A program made the position numbers and the translations under genes. DNA of 27,604 bases, taken from positions 1-27,604 of the forward strand of contig UQPD01000012.1 in NCBI GenBank assembly GCA_900542795.1, in the 5' to 3' direction. This stretch comes from an uncultured Prevotella sp. GTDB taxonomy: Bacteria; Bacteroidota; Bacteroidia; Bacteroidales; Bacteroidaceae. This document shows positions 7,301 to 15,111 of the stretch, piece after piece. The stretch's first letter is position 1. Every line of letters starts with the position of its first letter. The notes below the pieces were generated by a model. That model made no database searches. It saw only the letters and a list, made by a program, of their open reading frames with translations, and was not told the origin of the DNA.

Positions 7301-8020
7301 ATGAATTTTACAAAATATTCCCTCTGTGCTGCAATACTTGCCTTGCCATGTTGCACTGCTTGCGACGACGGACGTATTCCTGAAAAAGAATTTACTCTCA
7401 CAGAAGAAGGTCGTGTGGCAAAAGTCCAAGCACACATCACAGGGGCAGACTCTTGGCCCGAAAGCTACTCACTTTCTATCGCAGGCTTCAGCACCGACAA
7501 TGCATATACCAAAATTAAAAAAGACCTTGTGCCTGATGCTGAAGGCAATGTGAGTGTGGTGCTCTCGGGCATCCCCGAGGATGTAAACACACTCGAGGTG
7601 TGCGTAGTGAACAGTGTGCGTCGTCGCATTGTGAGTTACTACACGCTTGATGCGCCTGCCACCACCGACACCATTCGCATCAATGCAGGCAACCTCAATG
7701 TGGGCATGTATGCTACCATTCAGCAGCAAATTTTCGACAAGCAATGTGCCCACTGTCATTCGGGCAACGCATGGGCTGCCTCACTCAATCTTAACGAAGG
7801 CGCAAGCTATGCCGATATGCTGCACGTGGCATCACACAAAGTTGCGGGTAAAGAACGTGTCACCCCTGGCGATGCTGACAACAGCGTGCTCTACGAAGCT
7901 TTAGCCTCAACGATTAGTTTGGATGATAACTGGAAGCATAACCACGCCAACATCATGACCACCGACCGCGCAGGCTTACAGCTCATTAAAGACTGGATTG
8001 ACAATGGGGCTAAAGAATAA
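7301..8020 (+). CDS. Mono-haem c-type cytochrome lipoprotein
   Basis: This 239-residue predicted lipoprotein has a signal ending CCTAC (Cys21) and then DDGR, acidic like its two lipoprotein neighbours. Residues about 25-120 look like a small beta domain. One haem c site, CAHCH, is at residues 149-153, in a context (FDKQCAHCHSGNAW, then LNLNEGASYADML, VTPGDADNSVLYEAL) typical of the cytochrome domains found in Planctomycetes and Bacteroidetes surface proteins. A methionine in NHANIMTTD (about residue 224) could be the sixth haem ligand. It is the last gene of the operon and is followed by a bidirectional terminator. It probably passes electrons to or from the di-haem oxidoreductase (inference). 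Confidence 0.85.
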   Translation: MNFTKYSLCAAILALPCCTACDDGRIPEKEFTLTEEGRVAKVQAHITGADSWPESYSLSIAGFSTDNAYTKIKKDLVPDAEGNVSVVLSGIPEDVNTLEVCVVNSVRRRIVSYYTLDAPATTDTIRINAGNLNVGMYATIQQQIFDKQCAHCHSGNAWAASLNLNEGASYADMLHVASHKVAGKERVTPGDADNSVLYEALASTISLDDNWKHNHANIMTTDRAGLQLIKDWIDNGAKE

Positions 8021-8097
8021 TGGATGGTCCTAAAAACGTCTGATTATCCCAAATACTTGGTATGAATGTCTGCTGAAACAGACGAAAAATAAAAAAA

Positions 8098-8152
8098 GCC
8101 AGATATGTTACAGAAAGGGTTTGTTACCCAATCTTTTCATATCAGGCTTTTT
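8098..8152. terminator. Terminator between convergent operon and patatin gene
   Basis: GCCAGATATG (8098-8107) pairs with CATATCAGGC (8138-8147) with one mismatch. The loop has an inner GGGT/ACCC pair. Runs of A lie before it and T after it, so it can stop transcription from both sides. A smaller hairpin GTCTG/CAGAC is at 8068-8083. Confidence 0.8.
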
Positions 8153-8169
8153 ATATCTGACTTTTTATG

Positions 8170-9033
8170 TTACTTAGAGAGCGTGAGGTTTTCTCCTTCC
8201 ATCACCTTACGCGCACATTCATACCCCTCTTGATAAAGAGCATTGAGTTTGTCGACATTGCTCTCCAAACGATCTACTTCCATGGGACGCAACGGACGTA
8301 TTACACACACACGCCCTTCGTCCTCTAAACGCTCTATGAGGTCGAGCTGGGCATTGTAAATGGCATGTCGCTTGCTGAGCAAAAGGCGAAGGCGCGGAAA
8401 ACGTCGGTAGATGTATTTAGGAATTTTGATGTCGCGCGAGTTTTCGCGATAGCCTCTGTTGCGGGTTAACACTACTACATTATAGGGGTGCCCTGTTTCT
8501 ATGGCTCGCATAATGGGAATGGAGTCGGCTATCCCCCCATCAAGCATGGGTTGATGGTCTACCCAAACAATGGGACAAACATAGGGCAATGAGGAGGATG
8601 CTTTTGCCACGTTAACCAATCGGTCTTCACTCTGCTTTTCGCTTAAATAACATGCCTTTCCCGTAATGCAATTGGTTGTGACCATCTCATAGTGCATGGG
8701 ATTGCTGAAGCATGCTGCATAGTCGAAGGGGAGGATGCGGTTGGGCAACTCGTCGTATATCATTTGGCGATCGAGAATGCAATGTTGCGACCAAAGATAT
8801 TTTAATCCTATATACCTATATTTTTCGAGCATATCGATGTTGGTAAGCTTGGCGCGTCCACGTTGCTTGCTGAGATAAGAGAGTCCGTTGCACGCTCCTG
8901 CCGACACTGCTACGCAATAGGGAAAGGTGATGCCTTTATCCATGAAATAATCTAACACACCACTTGTAAAAACACCACGCATGCCACCGCCTTCAAGCAC
9001 GAGACCGGTGTTTTGAGGAAGAGAAATGGGCAT
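8170..9033 (-). CDS. Patatin-like phospholipase (RssA/YjjU type)
   Basis: This 287-residue protein has no signal peptide and is predicted to be cytoplasmic. The oxyanion loop LEGGGMRGVF is at residues 13-22, the nucleophile Ser44 lies in AVSAGAC, and the dyad aspartate is D165 in DGGIADSIP. These are the expected catalytic parts of patatin serine lipases, which hydrolyse acyl esters of phospholipids. The nucleophile elbow reads AxSxG where most of the family has GxSxG. The size and the ending are close to E. coli YjjU-type proteins. It stands alone between a terminator and its own promoter, and no partner gene is evident. The substrate is unknown. Confidence 0.9.
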   Translation of the reverse strand: MPISLPQNTGLVLEGGGMRGVFTSGVLDYFMDKGITFPYCVAVSAGACNGLSYLSKQRGRAKLTNIDMLEKYRYIGLKYLWSQHCILDRQMIYDELPNRILPFDYAACFSNPMHYEMVTTNCITGKACYLSEKQSEDRLVNVAKASSSLPYVCPIVWVDHQPMLDGGIADSIPIMRAIETGHPYNVVVLTRNRGYRENSRDIKIPKYIYRRFPRLRLLLSKRHAIYNAQLDLIERLEDEGRVCVIRPLRPMEVDRLESNVDKLNALYQEGYECARKVMEGENLTLSK

Positions 9034-9062
9034 AATGTGAATAGTTTAGCATTTATTATGCG

Positions 9063-9070
9063 CAAAGTTA
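9063..9070 (-). promoter_or_regulatory. -7 box of the patatin gene
   Basis: On the minus strand this reads TAACTTTG, matching TAnnTTTG, 30 bases upstream of the patatin start codon. No clear -33 TTTG is present at the usual spacing. Confidence 0.55.
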
Positions 9071-9092
9071 CACTAATACGAAAGAAAATCAG

Positions 9093-9100
9093 TACTTTTG
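9093..9100 (+). promoter_or_regulatory. Possible -7 box for aminopeptidase P
   Basis: TACTTTTG matches TAnnTTTG on the plus strand and would give a leader of about 155 bases before the start codon at 9260. No -33 element is obvious, so the call is weak. I saw no clear structure in the leader. Confidence 0.4.
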
Positions 9101-9259
9101 CCTATTAAATAGATATAAATTTACGGAATAGGCTCGCTTTTGTCTACTTTTCTTATACCAGAACATGATTCGTTAAGGACGTGAAATTGGTGAGAAATGA
9201 GGTTTTAAGCTTGCTTCTTTCAACACACATATATTATATTAAAAAGCACAGATTTAAAA

Positions 9260-10681
9260 ATGTTATTTTCAAAAGAAACCTATGTTGAACGCCGCCGCAA
9301 GCTGCGTGAGTTGGTTGGCAGCGGACTGATTCTGCTGTTTGGTAATAACGACAGCCCTAATAACTACCCCTCGAACGTTTATAAGTTTCGCCAAGATAGT
9401 GCTTTTCTCTACTTCTTTGGTCAACACCGCGATGGTTTGGTAGGTGTAATTGATGCCGACTCCGGCAATGAATTTTTGGTGGGCAACGACATCGACATTG
9501 AGGACATCGTGTGGTATGGATCGGTTACCTCTGTAGCACAGATGGCAGAGGCATGTGGCACTTGTGCTTCTGCCCCCATGAGCCATTTGGCTGAAATTGT
9601 GAACAAGGCTAAAGAGGCTGGACGCCCCATTCACTTCCTCCCACCCTATCGCCACGACACAATGATTCAGTTGATGGACCTTTTGGGCATTCATCCTTCT
9701 GAACAGCGCAACCAGGCATCGCTCAGCCTTATTAAAGCGGTGGTTAAACTGCGCTCCATTAAGAGTCAAGAGGAAATTGAGGAGTTGGAACGTGCCTCGG
9801 TTATTGGTCATAAAATGCACACCACTGCCATGCGTTTGGCACGTGTGGGAGTTACTGAACAATACATTGGCGGTGTGCTCGATGGCATTGCCAACAGCTA
9901 TGGTGCGCAGGTTTCATTCCCCAGCATTGTGAGCATGCACGGTGAAATTTTGCATGGATACCCCTCGCCTCGTCCACTCGAAGCAGGCAGACTGTTGTTG
10001 GTGGATGCGGGTGCCGAAACAAACGAGAATTATTGCTCTGACCACACACGTACCACACCTATCAGTGGCAAATTCACCACAAAGCAAAAGGAAATTTACG
10101 ACATTGTGGCTGACTGTCATGACTTGGCACTGACGCATGCTCGTCCTGGAGTGCGCTGGTGGGATGTTCACATGGATGTTTGCACCTTAATGACAAACCG
10201 CTTGAAAGAGCTGGGCTTGATGAAGGGCGACACTGAAGAGGCTGTACGCGCTGGTGCACATGCTTTGTTCTTGCCTCATGGTCTTGGTCACATGATGGGT
10301 ATGGATGTTCACGACATGGAAGGTTTGGGACAAACCTACGTGGGTTTTGACGAGGAAACACGTCCCTCAACCCAATTTGGCACCAATGCTTTGCGCTTTG
10401 GTCGCAGACTCGAAGTGGGACACGTGGTTACCGACGAACCTGGTATCTACTTTATTCCCGACCTGATTGACGATTGGCAAACAAAGGGTACGAACGCTGA
10501 ATTCCTTAACTTCGATAAGATTAACGAATATCGCGACTTTGGCGGCATTCGCATTGAGGACGATGTGCTCATCACGCCCGATGGCTGCAGATTCTTGGGT
10601 AAGGACACCATTCCTTATCACACTGCCGACGTGGAGGCTTTTATTGAAGCGCATAAGGATGAATCGCCCATCATTTACTAA
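9260..10681 (+). CDS. pepP: Xaa-Pro aminopeptidase (aminopeptidase P, M24B)
   Basis: This 473-residue protein removes an N-terminal residue in front of proline and needs two metal ions. Residues about 1-135 are the AMP_N domain (LILLFGNNDSPNNYPSN, FRQDSAFLYFFG). The pita-bread catalytic domain follows. The metal ligands are visible as D249 and D261 (DAGAETNENYCSDHTRT), H344 (HGLGHMMG), E393 (TDEPGIYF) and E433 (GGIRIEDD). The spacing between the two aspartates is one residue longer than in E. coli PepP. It has no signal peptide and is probably cytoplasmic. It precedes a secreted C1 peptidase by 111 bases with no terminator between, so the two may be co-transcribed in peptide breakdown. The symbol is by family; orthology was not tested. 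Confidence 0.93.
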   Translation: MLFSKETYVERRRKLRELVGSGLILLFGNNDSPNNYPSNVYKFRQDSAFLYFFGQHRDGLVGVIDADSGNEFLVGNDIDIEDIVWYGSVTSVAQMAEACGTCASAPMSHLAEIVNKAKEAGRPIHFLPPYRHDTMIQLMDLLGIHPSEQRNQASLSLIKAVVKLRSIKSQEEIEELERASVIGHKMHTTAMRLARVGVTEQYIGGVLDGIANSYGAQVSFPSIVSMHGEILHGYPSPRPLEAGRLLLVDAGAETNENYCSDHTRTTPISGKFTTKQKEIYDIVADCHDLALTHARPGVRWWDVHMDVCTLMTNRLKELGLMKGDTEEAVRAGAHALFLPHGLGHMMGMDVHDMEGLGQTYVGFDEETRPSTQFGTNALRFGRRLEVGHVVTDEPGIYFIPDLIDDWQTKGTNAEFLNFDKINEYRDFGGIRIEDDVLITPDGCRFLGKDTIPYHTADVEAFIEAHKDESPIIY

Positions 10682-10692
10682 AAAAAGATTTT

Positions 10693-10740
10693 CCCAAAAG
10701 GATGATCCCTAAAAGGATGATCCCCAAAAGAATGATTTCC
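10693..10740 (+). repeat. 15-bp tandem repeat, three copies
   Basis: CCCAAAAGGATGATC (10693-10707), CCTAAAAGGATGATC (10708-10722) and CCCAAAAGAATGATT (10723-10737), with a partial fourth copy TCCAAAA, lie between the aminopeptidase P and C1 peptidase genes. The copies are not separated by spacers, so this is not a CRISPR. The role is unknown. Confidence 0.9.
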
Positions 10741-10792
10741 AAAAACTCAGAAATTTTTTTACAATAAAATAAACACAACAAACACTTTTACA

Positions 10793-11998
10793 ATGAAAAA
10801 GACTCTCCTCATTGCAGCAGCAATTTTGTTTATGCTGCCGGGAAGCCTTGCAGCGCGCAAGAAGGCGCCTGCGGCAAAGAAAGAAGGCATTACCTTTACT
10901 ACCGTTAAAGCGAACCCAATCACCTCAATTAAGGACCAAAACCAAAGTGGTACTTGCTGGGCTTACTCTTCACTCGGTTTCTTTGAAGCTGAATTGCTCC
11001 GTATGGGCAAGGGCGAGCACGATCTTTGCGAATCATTCCTCGTTTACAACACCTACATGGATCGTGCCGACAAGGCAGTTCGCACACACGGTGATGTTAG
11101 CTTCTCGCAGGGTGGTTCATTCTACGATGCTGTTTACTGCATGAAGCACTATGGTATGGTTCCTCAAAGTGCTATGCCTGCTCCTGGTACGCTCTATGGC
11201 GACAGCCTCTTCAACTTTAACCAACTCGATGCCATCACCTCGGCTTACGTTGGTGCCATTGCTAAGGGCAAGCTCAACAAAATTTCGCTTACTTGGAAAA
11301 ATGGTCTCTCTGACATTTACAAAGGTTACTTTGGCGAACTTCCTAAGCAGGTGAAGGCTGAAGATGGTAAAACTTACACTCCGCAGAAGTATGTTACCGA
11401 CTACCTCGGCTTGAACATGGACGATTATGTTTCGCTCACCTCTTACACACACCATCCTTTCTACTCTAAGTTCATCCTCGAAATTCAGGATAACTGGCGT
11501 TGGGCTGAGAGCTACAACTTGCCTCTCGATGAGTTTATGCGCGTAATGGATAGCGCCGTAAAAAATGGCTACAGCTTTGCTTGGGGTGCCGACGTTACTG
11601 AGGAGTACTTTGGCCGTCGCAATGGCAACGACTATGCTTATGTTCCTAAAAACCTTAAGGTGCGCGACCTCACAGGTTCAGACGCTGCACGTTGGGGTGG
11701 TACCATCGAAACAGGTGCTCAGGTTCCCTCGAACGATGAGTTGACCATTACACAGGAACTCCGCCAGCAGGCTTACGACAACTGGGAAACTACTGACGAC
11801 CACGGCATGGTTATCTATGGTATTGCTAAGGACAACAATGGTCGCGAATACTTCATGGTTAAGAACTCATGGGGTGAATATGGTAAGTACAAGGGCATGT
11901 TCTACGCTTCGAAGGCTTATGTTGCTTACAAAACTATGAACATCCTTATTAACAAGAAGGCTATTCCTGCCGACATCGCTAAAAAGCTTGGTTTGTAA
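10793..11998 (+). CDS. Secreted C1 cysteine peptidase (aminopeptidase C / bleomycin hydrolase type)
   Basis: This 401-residue protein has a signal peptide (residues 1-21, ending in SLAA). The papain-fold catalytic set is visible: Q49 in IKDQNQ, nucleophile C55 in SGTCWAY, H337 in DDHGMVIYG and N358 in VKNSWGE. The long insert between the Cys and His halves and the overall plan match the PepC/bleomycin-hydrolase group rather than short papains. Those enzymes are usually cytoplasmic hexamers, so the signal peptide points to a periplasmic or exported version, as is common in Bacteroidetes. It probably trims peptides during protein feeding. Codon choice looks more uniform (GCT, AAG, GGT) than in its neighbours, which hints at high expression; that was judged by eye only. 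Confidence 0.88.
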   Translation: MKKTLLIAAAILFMLPGSLAARKKAPAAKKEGITFTTVKANPITSIKDQNQSGTCWAYSSLGFFEAELLRMGKGEHDLCESFLVYNTYMDRADKAVRTHGDVSFSQGGSFYDAVYCMKHYGMVPQSAMPAPGTLYGDSLFNFNQLDAITSAYVGAIAKGKLNKISLTWKNGLSDIYKGYFGELPKQVKAEDGKTYTPQKYVTDYLGLNMDDYVSLTSYTHHPFYSKFILEIQDNWRWAESYNLPLDEFMRVMDSAVKNGYSFAWGADVTEEYFGRRNGNDYAYVPKNLKVRDLTGSDAARWGGTIETGAQVPSNDELTITQELRQQAYDNWETTDDHGMVIYGIAKDNNGREYFMVKNSWGEYGKYKGMFYASKAYVAYKTMNILINKKAIPADIAKKLGL

Positions 11999-12037
11999 TA
12001 GCACACGATCCCCTTTAGGAGTGATATAAGAAAAAAA

Positions 12038-12089
12038 CAGGTATGTAAATGAGGGTTTATCCCCCAAAAAATTTACATACCTGTTTTTT
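12038..12089 (+). terminator. Terminator of the C1 peptidase gene
   Basis: CAGGTATGTAAAT (12038-12050) pairs perfectly over 13 bp with ATTTACATACCTG (12071-12083), followed by six T. Seven A precede it, so it may also work in the other direction. The loop contains an inner GGG/CCC pair. Confidence 0.9.
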
Positions 12090-12126
12090 GTTATGTATAT
12101 ATATTATATGTGTCCCCCCGATGAAC

Positions 12127-12156
12127 TTCGCACGCTATAGAAGTGTGCGAATTTTT
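12127..12156 (+). terminator. Second hairpin with T-run in the convergent gap
   Basis: TTCGCAC (12127-12133) pairs with GTGCGAA (12145-12151) and is followed by five T, giving a short intrinsic-terminator-like element on the plus strand between two longer hairpins. Confidence 0.55.
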
Positions 12157-12171
12157 ATTGCATACAAAAAT

Positions 12172-12214
12172 CCAGGTATGTGAAGAGAGAAACAATTTTC
12201 CTTCACATACCTGG
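12172..12214 (-). terminator. Terminator of the topoisomerase IV subunit A gene
   Basis: CCAGGTATGTGAA (12172-12184) pairs perfectly over 13 bp with TTCACATACCTGG (12202-12214). On the minus strand the hairpin is followed by ATTTTTG, 22 bases after the stop codon at 12236. Its stem core CAGGTATGT is the same as in the hairpin at 12038. Confidence 0.85.
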
Positions 12215-12235
12215 CTATTTTTTAGAAAGGGTTGT

Positions 12236-14962
12236 TTATGCTTCTGCATCGTCGTTGGTTGCCTCGTCATCGAACAATGAAGGCTCAATGGGTTCGGTGG
12301 CGTTACCAGCAGACTCATCAAGGTCGTTCTCATCGATAGGCTCTGCCTCGGCTGAAACTTCAGGAAAACGAGTAGGCTCTAACTCCTTGATGCTTTGCAC
12401 AGTGCAAGTGGTGATGCGCTTGCCCTTGGCTTTGTAGCTCTTTACACCGATAAAGCTTTCAACGTCTACCTCCAAGGGGTCGCGGAAGTCATCGTTACCA
12501 CCATAGGTTACGAGCAAACGCGGATAAACCTGGTCGGTTAGCAACACAAAACGTGTGTTGGGATTTTCGCCCACAAAACTCTGCGGACGTGCTTGCTGAC
12601 AGCGCTCTAACGTAAAACGCTTTACATAAGGGTAGCTCTGTTGGTCGGCATCAAAGAGCACAGCTGTCCACACTTTGTCGGCATTAAACTTCTCAACTCG
12701 CATAATGCCCGTGGGCTCGTAGTGATTGTTTAAATCGAAGTTGGTGGTGTAGAACTGACCATTTTGCAGAATTACCAAAACATAGTCGTCAGAGTGGAAC
12801 TCGCCCAAGTATTCACCACGTGCATCATAATTTAGACGTTGCACATCGTGGTCGAACCACACCTTGCGCCCACCTAATGTGGAGGCACCATGTGCCTTGA
12901 GTGTTATCTTATGCACATCGATGCGCGTGAGCAAGTTGCCACGGCTCTGTCTGCCTTTTACCAAGATTTCGCCAAAGTCTTTATCCATGCTAATGCGCTT
13001 TAGCTTAGGATTTGGACGGAAGGTTACCTTGATGGTTTCAGCCTCGCCATTGGGGTTCGCAGTGAAGTAGAGCACCTTGCTGCCAGCTGTGCCTGTTGTT
13101 ACATCATACTCTCGATCGTGCGTAATGCTGGTCACGTTAAAACGCTTGATGTAACAAGCATTGGTTTCGCCATCGCGATAAACGGCATTGTAGATGGTGC
13201 GCTTGTCACCCTTTTTAAACACGGCTATATGGATAATCTCCACTTTTTTGCGGCGTTCTTTTTTGGCACGTTCTGTTTCGCCAATAAAGACTTTGTCTGC
13301 CACACGAGTTACTTTGTAGGTACCATCGCGATAGAAGATGATGACATCATCGATAGGAGAACAATTCTCCACAAATTCGTCTTTCTTCAGTCCTGTACCC
13401 ATAAAGCCGTTTTCACGGTCGATGTAGAGTTTTTCGGTAGCCTCAATCACCTTGGTGGCTTCAATGTTATCGAACGAGCGAATTTCGGTGCGGCGTGGAT
13501 AGTTGGCTGCATATTTGTCGCGAATAAGCTTGAACCAGTTAGAGGTGACCTCTACCATGTTTTGCAAGTCTTTGTCGATGCGTGCAACCTCCTCCTTCAT
13601 GCGTGCTATGAGTTCGTCGGCTTTGGCTTTGTTGAACTTCAAGATGCGCCCCATCTTAATTTCCATGAGTCGCAAAATGTCCTCGTTGGTTATTTCGCGA
13701 TAGAATTGGGGCTTAAAGGGGGTGAGGCGGTTATCGATGTGTGCAATGGCAGCCTCCATATCCTTGGCTTGTTCAAAGCCACGGTCTTTATAAATGCGTT
13801 CTTCAATAAAGATGCGTTCGAGCGAAGCAAAGTGCAGACTTTCCATCAATTCACCTCGACGAATCATCAATTCTTTTTCAAGCAGAGCACGTGTGTTGTC
13901 TACCGAGCGGCGCAACACATCGCTCACGGCTAAGAACTTAGGTTTCTTTTCGTCAATGACACAACAGTTGGGGTTGATGCTTGTTTCGCAGTCGGTGAAG
14001 GCATAAAGTGCATCAATGGCCTTGTCGCTTGATGTGCCTGGAGTTAGGTGTACATGAATTTCGGCCTCGGCTGCAGTGTTATCCTCTACCTTGCGAATTT
14101 TTATTTTACCTTTTTCGTTGGCTTTAAGAATGGAGTCAATTAGGGTTGAGGTAGTTTTGCCAAAGGGTATCTCGCGAATGACGAGTGTTTTGTTATCGAG
14201 TTTTTCAATTTTGGCACGCACCTTCACAGCACCTCCGCGCATACCATCGTTGTAGCGCGAAACATCGATAGAACCTCCTGTTTGAAAGTCTGGATAAAGG
14301 TGGAATGTCTCGCCATGCAGATATTTAATGGCTGCATCGCAGAGTTCTCCAAAGTTGTGTGGCAATATTTTGGCAGACAAACCTACGGCAATGCCTTCGG
14401 CTCCTTGTGCCAAAAGCAAGGGAAACTTTACGGGCAAAGAAACGGGCTCTTTCTTACGTCCGTCATACGACATTTTCCACTCAGTTGTTTTAGGGTTAAA
14501 CAACACATCGAGTGCAAACTTCGAGAGGCGTGCTTCAATGTAACGTGGCGCAGCTGCCGAGTCGCCCGTAAGGATATTACCCCAGTTTCCTTGACAGTCA
14601 ATGAGCAAGTTCTTTTGTCCCAACTGCACCAATGCGTCGCCAATCGAGGCATCACCATGGGGGTGAAACTGCATGGTATGTCCCACCACGTTTGCCACTT
14701 TATTATATCTACCATCATCAAGCAATTTCATGGAGTGGAGGATGCGTCGTTGCACAGGTTTAAGACCGTCGCCAAGATGTGGCACGGCACGTTCCAGAAT
14801 TACGTAGGAGGCATAATCCAAAAACCAATTTTGGTACATGCCTGTTAGTTGCAACTTTCCATCCTCTCCTTTCACTTCGGTGGGGTGGTAGTCAATATGT
14901 TCGGTGTCTTTAATATCGTCGCTCATCGTTGGGGTGTTACTTTTTGGGGTCGATTGCTTCAA
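12236..14962 (-). CDS. parC: DNA topoisomerase IV subunit A (GyrA/ParC family)
   Basis: This 908-residue type II topoisomerase A subunit breaks and rejoins DNA, with ParE as partner, to unlink daughter chromosomes. The catalytic tyrosine is Y141 in AAPRYIEARLSK. The quinolone-contact helix reads HPHGDASIGD (residues 100-109), with Ala then Ser where E. coli GyrA has Ser83-Ala84. The N-terminal half is the breakage-reunion domain. The C-terminal part, from about residue 530, has strand-rich repeats but no canonical GyrA box, which favours ParC over GyrA; the acidic tail is typical. The start at 14962 is followed by a second ATG (14926, MSDDIKD) that could be the true start. The gene diverges from mnmA and has its own promoter. 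Confidence 0.88.
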   Translation of the reverse strand: MKQSTPKSNTPTMSDDIKDTEHIDYHPTEVKGEDGKLQLTGMYQNWFLDYASYVILERAVPHLGDGLKPVQRRILHSMKLLDDGRYNKVANVVGHTMQFHPHGDASIGDALVQLGQKNLLIDCQGNWGNILTGDSAAAPRYIEARLSKFALDVLFNPKTTEWKMSYDGRKKEPVSLPVKFPLLLAQGAEGIAVGLSAKILPHNFGELCDAAIKYLHGETFHLYPDFQTGGSIDVSRYNDGMRGGAVKVRAKIEKLDNKTLVIREIPFGKTTSTLIDSILKANEKGKIKIRKVEDNTAAEAEIHVHLTPGTSSDKAIDALYAFTDCETSINPNCCVIDEKKPKFLAVSDVLRRSVDNTRALLEKELMIRRGELMESLHFASLERIFIEERIYKDRGFEQAKDMEAAIAHIDNRLTPFKPQFYREITNEDILRLMEIKMGRILKFNKAKADELIARMKEEVARIDKDLQNMVEVTSNWFKLIRDKYAANYPRRTEIRSFDNIEATKVIEATEKLYIDRENGFMGTGLKKDEFVENCSPIDDVIIFYRDGTYKVTRVADKVFIGETERAKKERRKKVEIIHIAVFKKGDKRTIYNAVYRDGETNACYIKRFNVTSITHDREYDVTTGTAGSKVLYFTANPNGEAETIKVTFRPNPKLKRISMDKDFGEILVKGRQSRGNLLTRIDVHKITLKAHGASTLGGRKVWFDHDVQRLNYDARGEYLGEFHSDDYVLVILQNGQFYTTNFDLNNHYEPTGIMRVEKFNADKVWTAVLFDADQQSYPYVKRFTLERCQQARPQSFVGENPNTRFVLLTDQVYPRLLVTYGGNDDFRDPLEVDVESFIGVKSYKAKGKRITTCTVQSIKELEPTRFPEVSAEAEPIDENDLDESAGNATEPIEPSLFDDEATNDDAEA

Positions 14963-14976
14963 AAACGAAGTTCATG

Positions 14977-15005
14977 CAAAGTTAGGCATTTTTTTTGACG
15001 TGCAA
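14977..15005 (-). promoter_or_regulatory. Promoter of the topoisomerase IV subunit A gene
   Basis: On the minus strand TTG (15005-15003) and TAACTTTG (14984-14977) are separated by 18 bases, close to the Bacteroidetes -33/-7 pattern. The box ends 15 bases before the start codon at 14962, so the leader from that start would be very short; this slightly favours the downstream ATG at 14926. Confidence 0.55.
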
Positions 15006-15072
15006 TGAACGCTTTTAGCACGTTTTTAATGTAAAAACGCTTACGGGGGAATGTTTTGTTCCATAAAAATCG

Positions 15073-15080
15073 TAACTTTG
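15073..15080 (+). promoter_or_regulatory. -7 box of mnmA
   Basis: TAACTTTG matches TAnnTTTG, 32 bases before the mnmA start codon. A TTTTG lies upstream (15054-15058), but the gap of 14 bases is shorter than usual. Confidence 0.55.
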
Positions 15081-15111
15081 CTTCACGAAAACAACCACAT
15101 ATCCTTAAAAT

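Noticed and set aside
10693..10740. CRISPR or leader peptide repeat
   Set aside because: The 15-base units have no spacers, and the frame has no start or conserved protein sense.
13118..13933. 271-residue open frame on the plus strand
   Set aside because: It lies wholly antisense to the topoisomerase IV subunit A gene, has no recognisable domain, and its composition mirrors the complementary coding frame.
12236..14962. Call as GyrA
   Set aside because: No GyrA box is visible in the C-terminal domain and the N-terminal half resembles Bacteroidetes ParC; the choice still rests on family recall, not a search.
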